Source: Paragorgia papillata
Taxonomy: Eukaryota > Cnidaria > Anthozoa > Scleralcyonacea > Coralliidae
Direction: 5' to 3'
Length of the DNA stretch: 64,000 nucleotides
Assembly: GCA_035771165.1 (NCBI GenBank)
Contig: JAWNZC010000122.1
Span: forward strand, 157,501-221,500
This document shows positions 1-10,925 of this stretch, piece after piece. Position numbers and translations under genes: made by a program. Position 1 is the first letter of the stretch, and every line of letters begins with the position of its first letter. The notes below the pieces were generated by a model. The model had not been told where the DNA came from, ran no database searches, and saw only the letters and a list, made by a program, of their open reading frames with translations.

Positions 1-592
1 GTATAAATGTCCAGTCCAAAGTCCAGTCCAGTCCAAAGTCCAGTCCAAAGTCCAGTCCAGTCCAAAGTCCAGTTCAAAGTCCAGTCCAAAGTCCAGTCCA
101 GTCCAGTCTAAAGTCCAGTCCAAAGTCCACTCCAAAGTCCACTCCAAAGTCCACTCCAAAGTCCAGTCCAACGTCCAGCCCAACGTCCAGCCCAACGTCC
201 AGCCCAAAGTCCAGCCCAACGTCCAGCCCAAAGTCCAGCCCAACGTCCAGCCCAAAGTCCAGCCCAAAGTCCAGCCCAAAGTCCAGTCCAGTCCAAAGTC
301 CAGACCAGTCCAAAGTCCAGTCCAAAGTCCAGTTCAAAGTCCAGTCCAAAGTCCAGTCCAAAGTCCAGTCCAGTCCAGTCTAAAGTCCAGTCTAAAGTCC
401 AGTCCAAAGTCCACTCCAAAGTCCACTCCAAAGTCCAGTCCAAAGTCCACTCCAAAGTCCAGTCCAAAGTTCAGTCCAAAGTCCCGTCCAACGTCCAGCC
501 CAACGTCCAGCCCAACGTCCAGCCCAACGTCCAGCCCAAAGTCCAGCCCAAAGTCCAGTCCAAAGTCCAGTCCAAAGTCCAATCCAAAGTCC
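1..592. repeat. Minisatellite, unit about 12 bp (AAAGTCCAGTCC)
   Basis: About 590 bp of AAAGTCCAGTCC and variants (ACGTCCAGCCC, AAAGTCCACTCC). It lies in the next intron of the SVEP1-like gene and continues to the left edge. Long ORFs here (WTLDWTLDW type) are a side effect of the repeat. The same motif in the same orientation forms a second array at 57425-57870. Confidence 0.95.
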
Positions 593-626
593 AGTGCAGT
601 TTATACAATATACTTTTTCTACTTAC

Positions 627-705
627 TTTTGCATTCCGGCACGACTGCAAATGGCGCCCAAAAGGCTCCACCATTGTTGTTGCTGCTCACAGTGCAAGTC
701 AGCGT
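627..705 (-). CDS. Exon 5 of SVEP1-like gene: end of the sushi/CCP domain
   Basis: 79 nt between CCGTTGTAG and GTAAGTAG. It encodes TLTCTVSSNNNGG and then FWAPFAVVPEC, the expected Cys-Trp-Pro-Cys end of a CCP module. It ends in phase 1, so at least one more exon lies beyond the left edge. A minisatellite begins 35 bp downstream. Confidence 0.7.
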
Positions 706-3700
706 CTACAACGGAAAACATTAACCTGTCCTTTAAGATGAAATGCAACGCAATTTTTTTTATGATATAAATTTATGCCAGAGTTTAACTCCGCTGACAA
801 ATCTTCGACAGAGAATTACATGAAGTTACATGAGATAAAATCACCTAACAACCTCGTACCCTGGGCATTTTGCCTCCACGTTGGTAGGTCGGCGAAAATG
901 GCCCTGGCATCGGATGGTCGATTCTATATTCTGATTGGCCGGTTTAAGAACTCGATTAATTCAGATAGAGTATAATTTATTTATGAAAATTTGAATTACA
1001 ATAGATCCACTCTGCAAAGTTTACCCAAAGAATGGAAACGATAAATGATAGCTTTGGTTAAAGTCAAGAACAACATTAGATATACGTTTGTTCATGGCAT
1101 TTACATGTATCCTGGATAATCGGGGGAGTAATATCTGATGAATAATGCCAACCAGTTGCTTTTATGATAAAGGGGTTCGCATGAGTGATTCGGAAGAGCG
1201 TTAAATATTTCTCATTTCTTATTCATGTATACGAAACACCCCAGAAATCCTCCATTTTCGCCGACCTCCCAACGTGGAGGCAAAATGCCATGGGTACGAG
1301 GTTGATCAACTAAACAAATGAATTAACAACCTCGTACCCAGGGTCTTATCTCCGCTCCCCCGCCCCCGCCCATCGCTGCGAAAAGACCATGGTCCAGGCT
1401 GGTCACGTGCTGCCCAAAATATGGGCAGCACAAAATAAATTTAGTGTGGGTAGGGTGGTACAAAAACCTTTCTCGACTTCCAGAGTAGTGTTTATACAAA
1501 ACGCAAAACATCTGGCCAGATGAAATGTCAACGACTCACGAAAGGTGCACAACGGCTTGGAGAAACAATCCGAAACGAGATATAATTTAATAATAATGCC
1601 AAAGTCTCAAAGATCAATATTTTGCTGGCTTTGTAGCGCTGGCGACATGTGTTATTGATGGGAGAATATTCGTTTTAAGCATTCGAATCGCGAGGCTTTT
1701 AACTGGACGTATACATTTAAATATAACGGCAGCTTTCACGTGTGGTATTCAACAACGTACAGGTGAAACACATACGTATTTTATTGTTTATATTGAGAGT
1801 TTGAAACAGTCTTTTCATTTCATTATCAACATTTCATTAAGCACCCAGGTTGACAATTATTAAACGAATGGGAACATCAAAAACTTTCTTCATTATAAAC
1901 TTAAATAAACACAGCGATTTATTACAAACTAAAAACAATAGCTGTCAAAACAACTTGTTTCAATTTTAAAATCGTGTCACCGGTTTTTAAACATTCATTT
2001 CAAAATCTAATACCAGAAAGCAAGACAAGATACGTATAAATACATTTCTTCGACTATTCCAGCGAGGTCAAGCATTGATACGCAGGGGACCCTCCACAGT
2101 CGAAAATTTTGATAGACGACACGTGACCAGCCTGGACCAGGGTCTTTTCGCAGCGGTGGGCGGGGGCAGGGAAGCGGAGATAAGACCCTGGGTACGAGGT
2201 TGATGAATTAAAATCGGTAGGCGTTAGCCAGAAAAAAAAATACTAAAGACCAATTTACAGAGAGGAAAAAGTTAACCACATAGTTTTTGTGACATGATAA
2301 GTTGTACGTATACATGCAGTGCATGTGGTACGTTTGCGAGCTTGGTGTAATGGAACATACGTTTGGTGGACGTTCGTCAAGCTCAATTACACGCGTAAAA
2401 ATCTCGCAAGTAGTGTTACAGCATTGTTGCCTGAACAATGCTGTAACAACTTGTTGACATATGTGAACAACATTGATAAATGAACAACATTGTTCATCAT
2501 TGTTTCAACAAGTTGTTACAGCTTGATGAAACAACAACCGTTGTTCACGCATGTTGTAACAACCGAAGAACGTGTTGATACATCAACCATGTTCACCATT
2601 GTTGTAACATTGTTGTTCATCGTTGTTATTTCGTCATGCTGTTACAACATGTTGTATCATGTGCGAACAACGTTGTTGGCTATAAAAATGTGCTGTTGGA
2701 ACAACTTGTTCATGATTGTTGATTTATCCGTGAACAAGTTGTTTGGACCATAAGTGAACAACTTGTTGACAACTTGTTCACGGGGTGCAGCACAACATTG
2801 TTCACGGCGAGCAGCACAACATTGTTCACGCCTGTTGACAACCGTGAACAAGTTGTGCGTTTTTACGCGTGTAGTCAGAAAAGATTTCTGAGACCCCAGA
2901 CATTAGAAGGTTGCAGGTTCGAACCCTACCTGGAGTCTCAGAAATCTTTTCTGACTAATTGAGCTTGACGAACGTCCACCGAACGTCTGTTACAGACAGT
3001 TTTTATTATCTATTTACCTTTTCGCCAACGAGTTTAAAACCAGGATTGCAATGGAATGCGCACGTACTGCCATATTTCCGAAGACATTTTGAAGGGTTCG
3101 TGTAACCATCCGCTGGCACTCGTAATCCCAGGCAAATCTTAACTGAAAATATTAAGAAGAAATAAAGCAAGCAGTTAAGTCCCATTTTATCAAATATTTT
3201 TCATTAATTTCATACTATGCCATCTTATGTCAGTGAAGTCGTTGCGTTCCATTTCATTTTGTTTTGTTTTATTACATTTTACATCGTGTAAGCCTTCTAG
3301 AATAGAGACCGTAAGGGCCGTTTACATGGACAAACGTTGTCTCGGGTAGTAGGGTCATCCTGGGGTAGGGTCACCCTCTTTGCGAAGTAGGGTTACCCTA
3401 GGGGGCGAGATAAAGTTGACTCGCCTACTCGAGGCAAAACTGCGAAACAAAATGGCGGCAGAAAGTGAAACAATTGATAGAGCAGCAAATACGAAGCGAA
3501 AAAAATCGTCTTGGTCTCCAACAATGGTTAAAAACCTGATAATTGACCTGAAGAAGTATAAAAGCTTCTGTGAGTTTAATTCTATCGTTTAATTCTAACA
3601 GTACAGTTACAGTTTCTTCCCGACGATCGCGGCCATCTTAAATTAGATGCATTAAACTATACCCAGTCCTCCAGGCTTAAACCGATTCAGAAGTCATAAT

Positions 3701-6700
3701 CTAATTCCTCATGTAAACACACGACAAAGTTGTCTCGGGGGGGGGGGGGGGGTAGGGTGTCCCTCTTACCCGAGGCAACTTTTAGTCCATGTAAACGGCC
3801 CCTAAGATACCCCAGGTTCGGTTTTCGGGTACGGCCATTTTTGTTTACCCGTAATATCTACCCGTTTTCCCGTGGTAGATCATGGTCTACCCGTACATAC
3901 GACTACGGGAAGATTACCCGTACCCGTAAACCGAACCCGGGGTATCTTAAGGTCTCTAATCTTTCCTCGGCCGCAAAAGGAGATTTGAATTAATGTTAAA
4001 GTGCCAATGCAGCGAAATTTCACTCCAGTTTTTTATGATTGCATTTGAAAGAACACTTAAAATGACAACGTAACATCTTTCGTAGAATTTCGTTTCCTTG
4101 CTTCATTCTTGAGATATTCAGGTTTGTTTGAATATATTTAAATGTATAGTTTCATGGCTTTGATGCCTTAAAGGGCATATGACTCGAAAATTAAGTTTGT
4201 CTTGTTGAAAAGAACATTTAAAATGATAAAATAACATCTTTTGCAGTTTTTGGTTTCCTTGCTTCGTTTTTGAGATATTCCAGTTTGTTTGATATGCAAA
4301 TGACACAACTTTTTACGTCACACGTGCATAATGAGTATTATGAGTTACCGAGAGAAGGTTATACATCTTTGCTATTGTGAAACGAAATCACTTGGAATTC
4401 TACATGTTTGGCGTTGTGGGTAGAAACACGCACATGCTTCCTTTGAGTTAAGCCCATGTTTTCATAATAGCAAAGATATGTAACCTTTTCTGATAACTCA
4501 TTATGCACATGTGACGTAAAAAGTTGTGTCATTTGCATATCAAACAAGCTGGAATATCTCAAAAACGAAGCAAGAAAACCAAAAATTGCAAAAGATGTTA
4601 TTTTATCATTTTAAATGTTCTTTTCAATAAGACAAACTTAATCTTCGAGTCATATGCCCTTTAAGACGAGTCTTTACGGTTTATTCTCGCTATATAACGC
4701 CAGACGATTTTATTCAGCACAAGGGGAGGTCCAGGCTTCAAAGTGTTAAATAATATTCGTTGTATCACACAAATTGTGTGGTTACGCTACGTACAGCCTG
4801 TGCGTGATGACTTACTTGTACAATCCTGGCCACTTGCTGGGTCTCCCTCATAGCCCTTGTCACAAATACAATCACTTATTCTGCTGCTTCCTGTTTTTGA
4901 GTGTCCTGAGAAATTTGGACATTTTGTGCATGACTTCGTAGCCAGGCGTACATTATCTTTATAGGTCCCCGGTTTACAAGCTGAGTAGAGAAAGAAATGT
5001 TTTTTGATTAACATCATCATTATCACCATCATCATCATAATCATCATCATCATCATCAATATTATTATTATAATGACCACAACCCCTACAAAAATTACCG
5101 GTCATTACCACCACCATTATCTTCGCCACTACCATTACTACTATGAAGATCATCATACCACTACCAATATCACCATCACTACCACCACCATTATCACCAT
5201 CACTACCACCACCATTATCATCATCACTACCACCACCATTATCATCATCACTACCACCACCATTATCATCATCACTACCACCACCATTATCATCATTACT
5301 ACCACCACCATTATCACCATCACTACCACCACCATTATCATCATCACTACCACCACCATTATCATCATCACTACAACCACCATTATCATCATCACTACCA
5401 CCACCATTATCATCATCACTACCACCACCATTATCATCATCACTACCACCACCATTATCATCATCACTACCACCACCATTATCATCATTACTACCACCAC
5501 CATTATCATCATCACTACCACCACCATTATCATCATCACTACCACCACCATTATCACCATCAATCCCACCACTACTATGATGATCATCATCACCACCACC
5601 AATATCACCATCACTACCACCACCATCACCATTACCATCACTACCATCACTACTATGATGATCATCATGACCACTACCTATATCACCATCACCATTACCA
5701 TCATATGCATCATATCGTCACCACCACCAATATCACCATCACAACCACTACTATCATCCTCATCATGATCACCACCATATTTATTATTCATGTATACGTA
5801 TTACACAAAAACAAAACACAAAAATACACCACCGCATAAATACACCACCACCACCACCATCATCACCACCACCACCACCACCATCATCATCACCACCATC
5901 ACCACCACCATCACCATCATCAGGCACATCATAATCACTGCCACCATCATCATCATTTGGCACATGATAATCGCGACCACCATCACTACCATCACTCTCA
6001 CCATTATTATAGCTCCAGCCAGTTTCACATAGTTTCAACTTTCAACTTACGTGTGCAATCACCAACGGAACCAGTGCCGTAATGTCCCACATCACAAATA
6101 CAAACATATTTGCCGCTGAGCAGACCGCAGCCGCAAGACGCACTGTCATCACAGGTCCTTGTACACTTAGACTTGGGAACCTTCTCAGTATCGTAGTCCA
6201 GTTGGTAGGGATCTGAAGCAAAAGTTAAAACATAGTTGCCATTATATGTTTTAGAAGTATTAAAGTGTCTACGTATAGTCGAGGAGGAGAAGCGAGAAAA
6301 CGTCGACCACGTAGCACCCCCACTACACAATAGTTTTGACTCCAGATTATAATAGGCCGATACCCATAGAACATTGCTAGGTCAGTCGTACTCACAAATT
6401 GTGGGGTCAGTGGCTTGCTACATAGAGGGGGTGGATGGTCCTTACATTGACAGACTTAAAGTGCACATGAAACGAAAATTAAGTCTGTCTTATTTGAAAG
6501 AACACTTAAAATGATAGGGTAACATCTTTTGAAGTTTTTCGTTTCCTTGCTTCGTTGTTGAGATATTTCAGTTTGTTTGAAATGTAAATTAAACAACTTG
6601 ACGTCACATGTGCATAATGAGTTATCAGAGAAGGTTATATATCTTTGCTATTATCAGACCAAACTTAATTCGAAGGAAGTATGTGCGTGTGTTTCTCTCA

Positions 6701-8994
6701 CAACGCCAAACATGTAGAATTTTCAAGTGATTATGTTTGATAATAGCAAAGATATATAACCTTCTCTGATAACTCATTATATTATGCACATGTGACGTCA
6801 AGTTGTTTAATTTACATTTCAAACAAACTGAAATATCTCAACAACGAAGCAAGGAAACGAAAAACTGCAAAAGATGTTACTCTATCATTTTAAGTGTTCT
6901 CTCAAACAAGACAAACTTATATATAATTTTCGTTTCATGTGCACTTTAAGTCTGTCAATGTAAGGACCATCCACCCCCTCTATGTAGCAGGCCACTGTTT
7001 GACCCCACAAATTGTGAGTACGACTGACCTAGCAATTAATGTTCTATGGGTATCAGCCTATTATAATCTGGAGTCAAAACTATTGTGTAGTGGGGGTGCT
7101 ACGTGGTCGACGTTTTCTCGCTTCTCCTCCTCGACTAATGAAGTGAGTCTGAGTAAAAGAGTAGACTGCAGCGTAGGCAGTTTTTTAGTCACAGATCCGC
7201 CCAGACTGGGCGGGGGAGGGGGGGGGGGGGTGGCTAAGGTCGAAGGCCACCGATTTCAAATTAGATTATTTAAACCCAAATTTTTTTATCATCTGAATAC
7301 GTTCTAAATAGAGCAAACAGTTGTTCAGTGAAATATTTTTTTGATTGGAGCTATTCTTCAATGTTTTTTTGGCGATTCGCATTTCTAGTATATGGTAATG
7401 AGATGACGTCTATGTAGGCATTTGGCTTTCTTTCTCTTTTTGGCAAGATAAACTACCTGAGAATTTTCATGGAAAAAATCATACAATATGGAACATGTTG
7501 TTCAAACACACCATTAATGGAAGAATTGGGTCATGTCACTCCTGCAAATAAATATTGTATAGATAATGATGACTACTTTGGCGTCATCTCATTACCATTT
7601 TGAAAACAAAAATCTCTATTAAAGCAATAAAGGTTGCTCCAATCGATCTAAAAAATATTTCCTTGCTCAACTATTTGCCACAGGTAGAACGTATTTAGAT
7701 GATAAAAAATTTGGGGTTATATCCACTTTATATGGCATGTAGAATTTTTGCATGGGGGCCCAATATTCTTTATTTTGCCCCGGGCCCACGAAAGTCTCTG
7801 TGTGGGCCTGGTTTTAGATAAAGCAAAGTGAAAAGATGGTAAACTGCCGAGATTAGTTTTAATAACGAAACACTGACGTTTCTTCCGCCCTGCAAGCTCA
7901 GGCGACAGGACTTCGTCAGAGCTAGTGAATGATCTATTCTTTATGATGAATAGGCCATTGCACGATGACGTGACATATTTTGGAAAAGCCGCGAAAGGAC
8001 CTTTTGAGTGATCCATTGTAGGCGAAGCCCTAGAACACTGGCAAAGCATTCTGGTAGTTCTAGTCAACGCCATCTTACGTCATCGTGCAAATGGCTTATT
8101 GAAATATCTTGAAAACGAAAAAAAAATATGGAAAAGTTGTAAAAAGTAATTTCACGAATTTCTTTAAATGAGACAAACTCAATTGATATCGCCAATACAC
8201 TTTAAGATTTTTAATACATACGGATTTTTAATCTATGAGAGTTTAAAGACATTAATAATTTTCGTCTACCCACCCCCAATGGGCTTACCTCCGCGAATAT
8301 GCGTCGCCAACTCTGCAAAATCCGTGAACTGGTTGTAATAGAAATATCGATCTGGACTCGTTGCGGCGTTTAATAAAAAGTTTTTGTCGACATTTGTAAC
8401 ACCGATGGTAAATATTTCCACATGTTCATTCTTAAGAAAACTGATTTCGCTTTGCGGATTTCCACCAACGTTCCATCCCCCGTCCGTCAGAAGAAAAGTG
8501 ACCTTGTTAACGTTGGTCGGTTTGCCGGAATCTCTCCACGGCCGAACGTTTGTACTTTGGGAACCAAACAAGATCTCTTTAACGCGTTGGAAACCGTGCT
8601 TCATGTTGGTCATAACCCCTGTGTAGCCAATACCACTAAAAGCTGTTGTAAACTCGCATTTATTGTTCAGCCCGTTAAGATTAGTAACGTAGTTAATATC
8701 AATGGACGCCCTGTCACCGAATCGAATAATAGCGACTCTGGTCGCTAGTTTAGCGATTCTAATTTTACTCAAAACGGACGACACAAATGCTTTTTCGTCG
8801 TAGAAACCGTTTCTGCCAGTTTGCCTGTTCCACAGGCTGCCAGAGTTGTCGATGAGAAAAAAGATGTCCGCTTTGCTGTTTGCGTATTTCGTTTGGAACT
8901 CGGAAAGCCGTTGCTCGCCCTTATACCAATCATAGGATTGCGCTGAGTGAAAAAGGATGAACGTCCAGAAAACTAAGACGTTTAACGGCCGCAT
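627..8994 (-). CDS. Secreted vWA / Cys-rich / sushi protein, SVEP1-like (3' end outside window)
   Basis: Five exons join in phase: 8289-8994, 6051-6212, 4816-4980, 3018-3142 and 627-705, giving 412 codons before the gene leaves the left edge. All junctions are GT-AG. Residues 1-20 form a signal peptide (hydrophobic core VLVFWTFILF, likely cut after SAQS). Residues about 42-230 are a von Willebrand A domain with the metal-binding DNSGS motif at 49-53 and LLTDGG further on. Exon 2 (about 236-290) is Cys-rich and EGF-like. Exon 3 (290-345) is a CxxC module of the ephrin-receptor-like type. Exons 4 and 5 together make a six-Cys sushi/CCP domain (C348, C364, C372, C376, C390, C411). The domain order resembles the N-terminus of SVEP1-type extracellular adhesion proteins. 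Family assignment is inference; the domains are read directly. The ligand is unknown. Confidence 0.82.
848..1312. mobile_element. Short TIR element (arms about 60 bp)
   Basis: The left arm near 848-912 (AACCTCGTACCCTGGGCAT) is the reverse complement of the right arm near 1243-1312. The unique-looking interior holds no plausible gene. Lies in intron DNA of the SVEP1-like gene. Confidence 0.7.
1326..2205. mobile_element. 880-bp TIR element with arms about 82 bp, end motif AACCTCGTACCCAGGGTC
   Basis: 1327-1408 and 2120-2201 are near-perfect inverted repeats. The same terminal motif occurs elsewhere in the window (around 21090, 25160 and 59527), so it is a high-copy family. No transposase ORF is present, so it is non-autonomous. 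Confidence 0.8.
2357..2993. mobile_element. Nested TIR elements with a tRNA-like segment
   Basis: The outer arms carry GACGTTCGTCAAGCTCAATT (near 2370) and its complement (near 2960). Inside lies a second element (about 2390-2872) bounded by TTACACGCGTAAAAA and its complement and filled with variants of AACAAGTTGTT. The remaining 2877-2955 is tRNA-like. The outer family recurs at 57986-58505 and the inner one at 36108-36562. Confidence 0.8.
2877..2955 (+). repeat. tRNA-derived (B-box) fragment
   Basis: GGTTGCAGGTTCGAACCC matches a pol III B box. The D-arm half is absent here but present in the related copy at 58 kb. It is flanked by an inverted AGAAAAGATTTCTGAG motif. A pseudogene-type fragment, not a tRNA gene. 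Confidence 0.5.
3018..3142 (-). CDS. Exon 4 of SVEP1-like gene: first half of a sushi/CCP domain
   Basis: 125 nt between ATTTTCAG and GTAAATAG, with no ATG in frame. It encodes LRVPADGYTNPSKC and then CAFHCNPGFKLVGEK, the first two thirds of a CCP module. It ends in phase 0 and is completed by the exon at 627-705. Confidence 0.78.
3312..3806. mobile_element. TIR element (GGCCGTTTACATGG ends) carrying an exon-like ORF
   Basis: The ends read GGGCCGTTTACATGG and its complement at 3788-3806, with CTCGGGTA-type subterminal repeats and a poly-G run at 3739. It encloses the exon-like ORF at 3452-3569. Confidence 0.75.
3452..3569 (+). pseudogene. Myb/SANT-like gene-start fragment inside a TIR element
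   Basis: The ATG in good context (AACAAAATGG) opens 39 codons: an acidic start, MAAESETIDRAANTKRKK, then SSWSPTMVKNLIIDL and KKYKSF, followed by a consensus donor GTGAGT. The Trp...Leu...Leu...Tyr pattern is that of Myb/SANT-like DNA-binding domains common in transposon-linked animal genes. Only the first helix is present and no continuation exon is seen inside the element. It may be a captured exon or the remnant of an autonomous parent's accessory gene. Confidence 0.45.
3804..3957. repeat. Inverted repeat with CCCGTA-rich interior
   Basis: AAGATACCCCAGGTTCGG near 3804 is mirrored by CCGAACCCGGGGTATCTT near 3940. The interior repeats TACCCGTA/TTACCCG motifs. It directly abuts the element ending at 3806. 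Confidence 0.6.
4165..4665. mobile_element. TTAA-flanked palindromic MITE, family A
   Basis: The ends are TTAAAGGGCATATGACTCGA and its complement, with TTAA on both sides. The arms carry the conserved GAAAGAACA, CTTGCTTCGTT and GAGATATTYCAGTTTGTTTG blocks. A half copy (4003-4120) lies next to it. Other copies are at 6456-6950, 20485-20980 and 40310-40800, with partial ones near 33240 and 61860. TTAA target sites are typical of piggyBac. Confidence 0.8.
4816..4980 (-). CDS. Exon 3 of SVEP1-like gene: ephrin-receptor-like Cys module
   Basis: 165 nt between CTACTCAG and GTAAGTCA. It starts PCKPGTYKD, contains CTKCPNFSG and ends CICDKGYEGDPASGQDCT. The PCxPGTY...CxxCP signature is that of ephrin-receptor-like / TNFR-like Cys repeats. 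The intron on its 5' side is filled with CAT/CAC microsatellite. Confidence 0.8.
5010..5995. repeat. CAT/CAC microsatellite with a 21-bp minisatellite core
   Basis: (CAT)n at 5010-5060, then about 20 copies of a 21-bp unit made of CACTACCACCACCATTATCAT at 5150-5580, then mixed CAC/CAT at 5836-5995. Many long ORFs on both strands (ITTTTIII, VVVVMMIM) are repeat artefacts. Located in the intron between exons 2 and 3 of the SVEP1-like gene. Confidence 0.95.
6051..6212 (-). CDS. Exon 2 of SVEP1-like gene: Cys-rich EGF-like segment
   Basis: 162 nt between TTGCTTCAG and GTAAGTTG. It encodes DPYQLDYDTEK, then cysteines in an EGF-like spacing ending in CDVGHYGTGSVGDCT. A large palindrome starts only about 60 bp upstream of this exon, inside the same intron. 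Confidence 0.75.
6276..7137. repeat. 860-bp palindrome with a family A MITE at its centre
   Basis: From GTCGAGGAGGAGAAGCGAG at 6278 the sequence is mirrored almost perfectly by CTCGCTTCTCCTCCTCGAC ending at 7135. The outer arms (about 180 bp each) hold single-copy-looking sequence. The centre, 6456-6950, is a TTAA-flanked family A MITE that is itself palindromic. Confidence 0.85.
7268..7718. mobile_element. 450-bp imperfect TIR element
   Basis: AAATTTTTTTATCATCTGAA near 7271 is mirrored by ATGATAAAAAATTTGGGG near 7700, and ATTGGAGC near 7345 by GCTCCAAT near 7635. No coding sequence. Confidence 0.6.
7872..7925 (-). ncRNA. Hammerhead-core-like motif (weak)
   Basis: On the minus strand CTGACGA is followed, after a GC-rich segment that can pair only in part, by GAAAC and GTC. 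These are the conserved hammerhead boxes with the minimal two-pair stem III found in Penelope-like retroelements. Stem I pairs for about three bases only. A decayed copy or a coincidence is possible. Confidence 0.3.
8289..8994 (-). CDS. Exon 1 of SVEP1-like gene: signal peptide and vWA domain
   Basis: It starts at the ATG at 8994 (MRPLNVLVFW), the only start giving a good signal peptide, and holds nearly the whole vWA domain in one exon. The reading frame continues past 8289 for a few codons (ending GGKPIGGG), but G|GTAAGC at 8289 is the donor, because the next exon supplies AT to complete an Asp codon. Confidence 0.85.
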
Positions 8995-9768
8995 CTTGTC
9001 CTAGCTCGGTGGTTTGACTTGTTGCAAATAAGGTTTAAGAAGAATGCTATTAACATTAGTGGTATGGGGAATTTCAATTATAGTAAGCCAACAGCTGTGT
9101 TCACACAAAACCGTTCAATTATGAGACAGTAAACATATACTAATAGAAACATACTATACTATATATAAGAGCTGATGTTTGAAAGTCTGTGGTCTTCAAT
9201 AATAACCTTTTTCCGGGCCTAATTTTTAAAAAAGGTTCTCAATATTAAAAAAATATGTAGTGTTAACCCTTTGACTCCTAAGCGAGCATGTAGACGCAAG
9301 TATTTTACTCTGGCTCAGTGCTGGATTTAGGACAGGGCGGACCACACCATTACGTTAACGAATTGCAGTGAGTAAACAGATAGATGATTGAAAAATAATA
9401 AATATATTGTGTTTACCAATTGAAATGTTAAAATCGAAAAACATTATATTCCTGTTAACACATTCAGGCGATATAACAGCCTTGATTTTTTTTCAATGTG
9501 TTTCGATAATTAAACTAAAATTTTAAAAATTTAGAAATGCAGTATTATCATTTGTCGTTTAAGATCACATAAAATACAATTATTCTTTATTCTGATCGCA
9601 TTTTGAGAGGTGCCTGGAGAATATTTTGTATTTTATTAGAAACCAGAAAAGTGTTATATTTATATTCGATTTTTGATGTTCCAAGTCGGGAATTTCTACC
9701 AAAATTTGGTTGCTTCTTCGAGCAGAAGACAAAGAATTTCTTAATTTTTTTACGCTCCTTTTGAAGTG

Positions 9769-9802
9769 ACATTTGCTTGCTTGCTTGCTTGCTGGCTTGC
9801 TG

Positions 9803-9877
<75 letters not shown>

Positions 9878-9890
9878 GGCTTGCTTCCTT
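9769..9890. repeat. (TTGC)n microsatellite
   Basis: About 120 bp of CTTG tetranucleotide with a few CTGG interruptions. Confidence 0.95.
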
Positions 9891-9972
9891 ATAGGGTTAT
9901 AAGTAGGATAAGGGTTACTAATTAATTTTTGGTTGGAATTAAAAGCCGAAATCGTAAGAAAACAACGTTAAA

Positions 9973-10497
9973 GGGTATTGGCAATAAAAATTAAGTTTGT
10001 CTCATTTGAAAGAACTCGTCAAATGGTATAAGAAGACCTTTTACAATTTTTCCGTATCTGTTTTGGTTTTGGAAATATTTCGACCAAAGACAGCGTGCTG
10101 TCCGCCATCTTGGAATTATTTTCGATATGCATGTGACATCATAAGCAGGGTAAAGTGAAATTTTTATCTTGCCAACCTTATGACATTATGAGCTAGAAAC
10201 TCGATTTTGTTGCGCTATCACCATTTTAAATTGACCCACAACATATAAGAAGCCTTCCGTGGAAATGTGGTCACCCACGGAGTAGTTTCATCAGGTTTAC
10301 CCTGCTTGTGACGTCACCAATTTCCTAGTTAATTAGACCCAATATTACAACAAGATGGCGGACAGCACGCTGTCTTTGGTCGAAATATTTCAAAACACAA
10401 GAAAGATACAGAAAAATTACAAAAGGTCTTCTTATACCATTTGACGAGTTCTTTCAAATGGGACAAATTTAATTTTTATTGCCAATATACCCTTTAA
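9973..10497. mobile_element. TTAA-flanked MITE, family B
   Basis: The ends are TTAAAGGGTATTGGCAAT and its complement ATATACCCTTTAA. The arms contain GACAGCGTGCTGTCCGCCAT and its mirror. Further copies lie at 33396-33915 and 41434-41720 (truncated); a related subfamily (C) is at 13357-14040, 31532-31983, 35387-35820 and 47419-47885. Confidence 0.8.
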
Positions 10498-10633
10498 ATA
10501 TGTAGCTGTGACGTAGTCTGCGTCTGTTGTCTCTCGTCTACCCGATGAATCACCCTAAAAATTTCAGTTTGTATATAAACTATTCTTTCATAGCTTAATA
10601 TTCCTTTGTGATAACAAAAATACAGAATTATGT

Positions 10634-10925
10634 ACAGGGGAGCACGGGTGGCGTGTGCTGTTAACGCGCTGCCTCTCACCAAAAGTTAAGCCCGGTTAGA
10701 CGGGGTTAGTACTTGGATGGGTGACCGCTTGGGAATGACCCCGTTGTCGAGCTGGAAACTAATGTGAGTAGAGTTGTAGTTGATCTCTCCTGTGCTTCGA
10801 GGGTTTTTCGCCGGGTTCTCCGGTTTTCCTCCCTCCGCAAAACCAACACTTACATCATGGTAGTCATGTTCAATTGGGGCATTTCGCTCTGTTTGACCAC
10901 CAGTTGCTATAGGCAATAAAGTTAC
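10634..10925 (+). mobile_element. 5S-rRNA-derived SINE (SINE3-type), plus copy
   Basis: 10686-10735 carries AAGCCCGGTTAGACGGGG, TTAGTACTTGGATGGGTGAC and CGCTTGGGAA, the internal-promoter half of 5S rRNA. It is joined to a tail with CCGGGTTCTCCGGTTTTCC and an AATAAA-like end. A 5S head on an unrelated tail is the hallmark of SINE3 elements. The first half of 5S is replaced by GCACGGGTGGCGTGTGCTG, so this is not a functional 5S gene. Confidence 0.8.

Noticed and set aside
5153..5768. Long ORFs on both strands in the CAT/CAC region
   Set aside because: Microsatellite artefacts with single-residue runs.
10686..10740. A functional 5S rRNA gene
   Set aside because: Only the internal-promoter half matches and it is fused to foreign sequence, as in a SINE.
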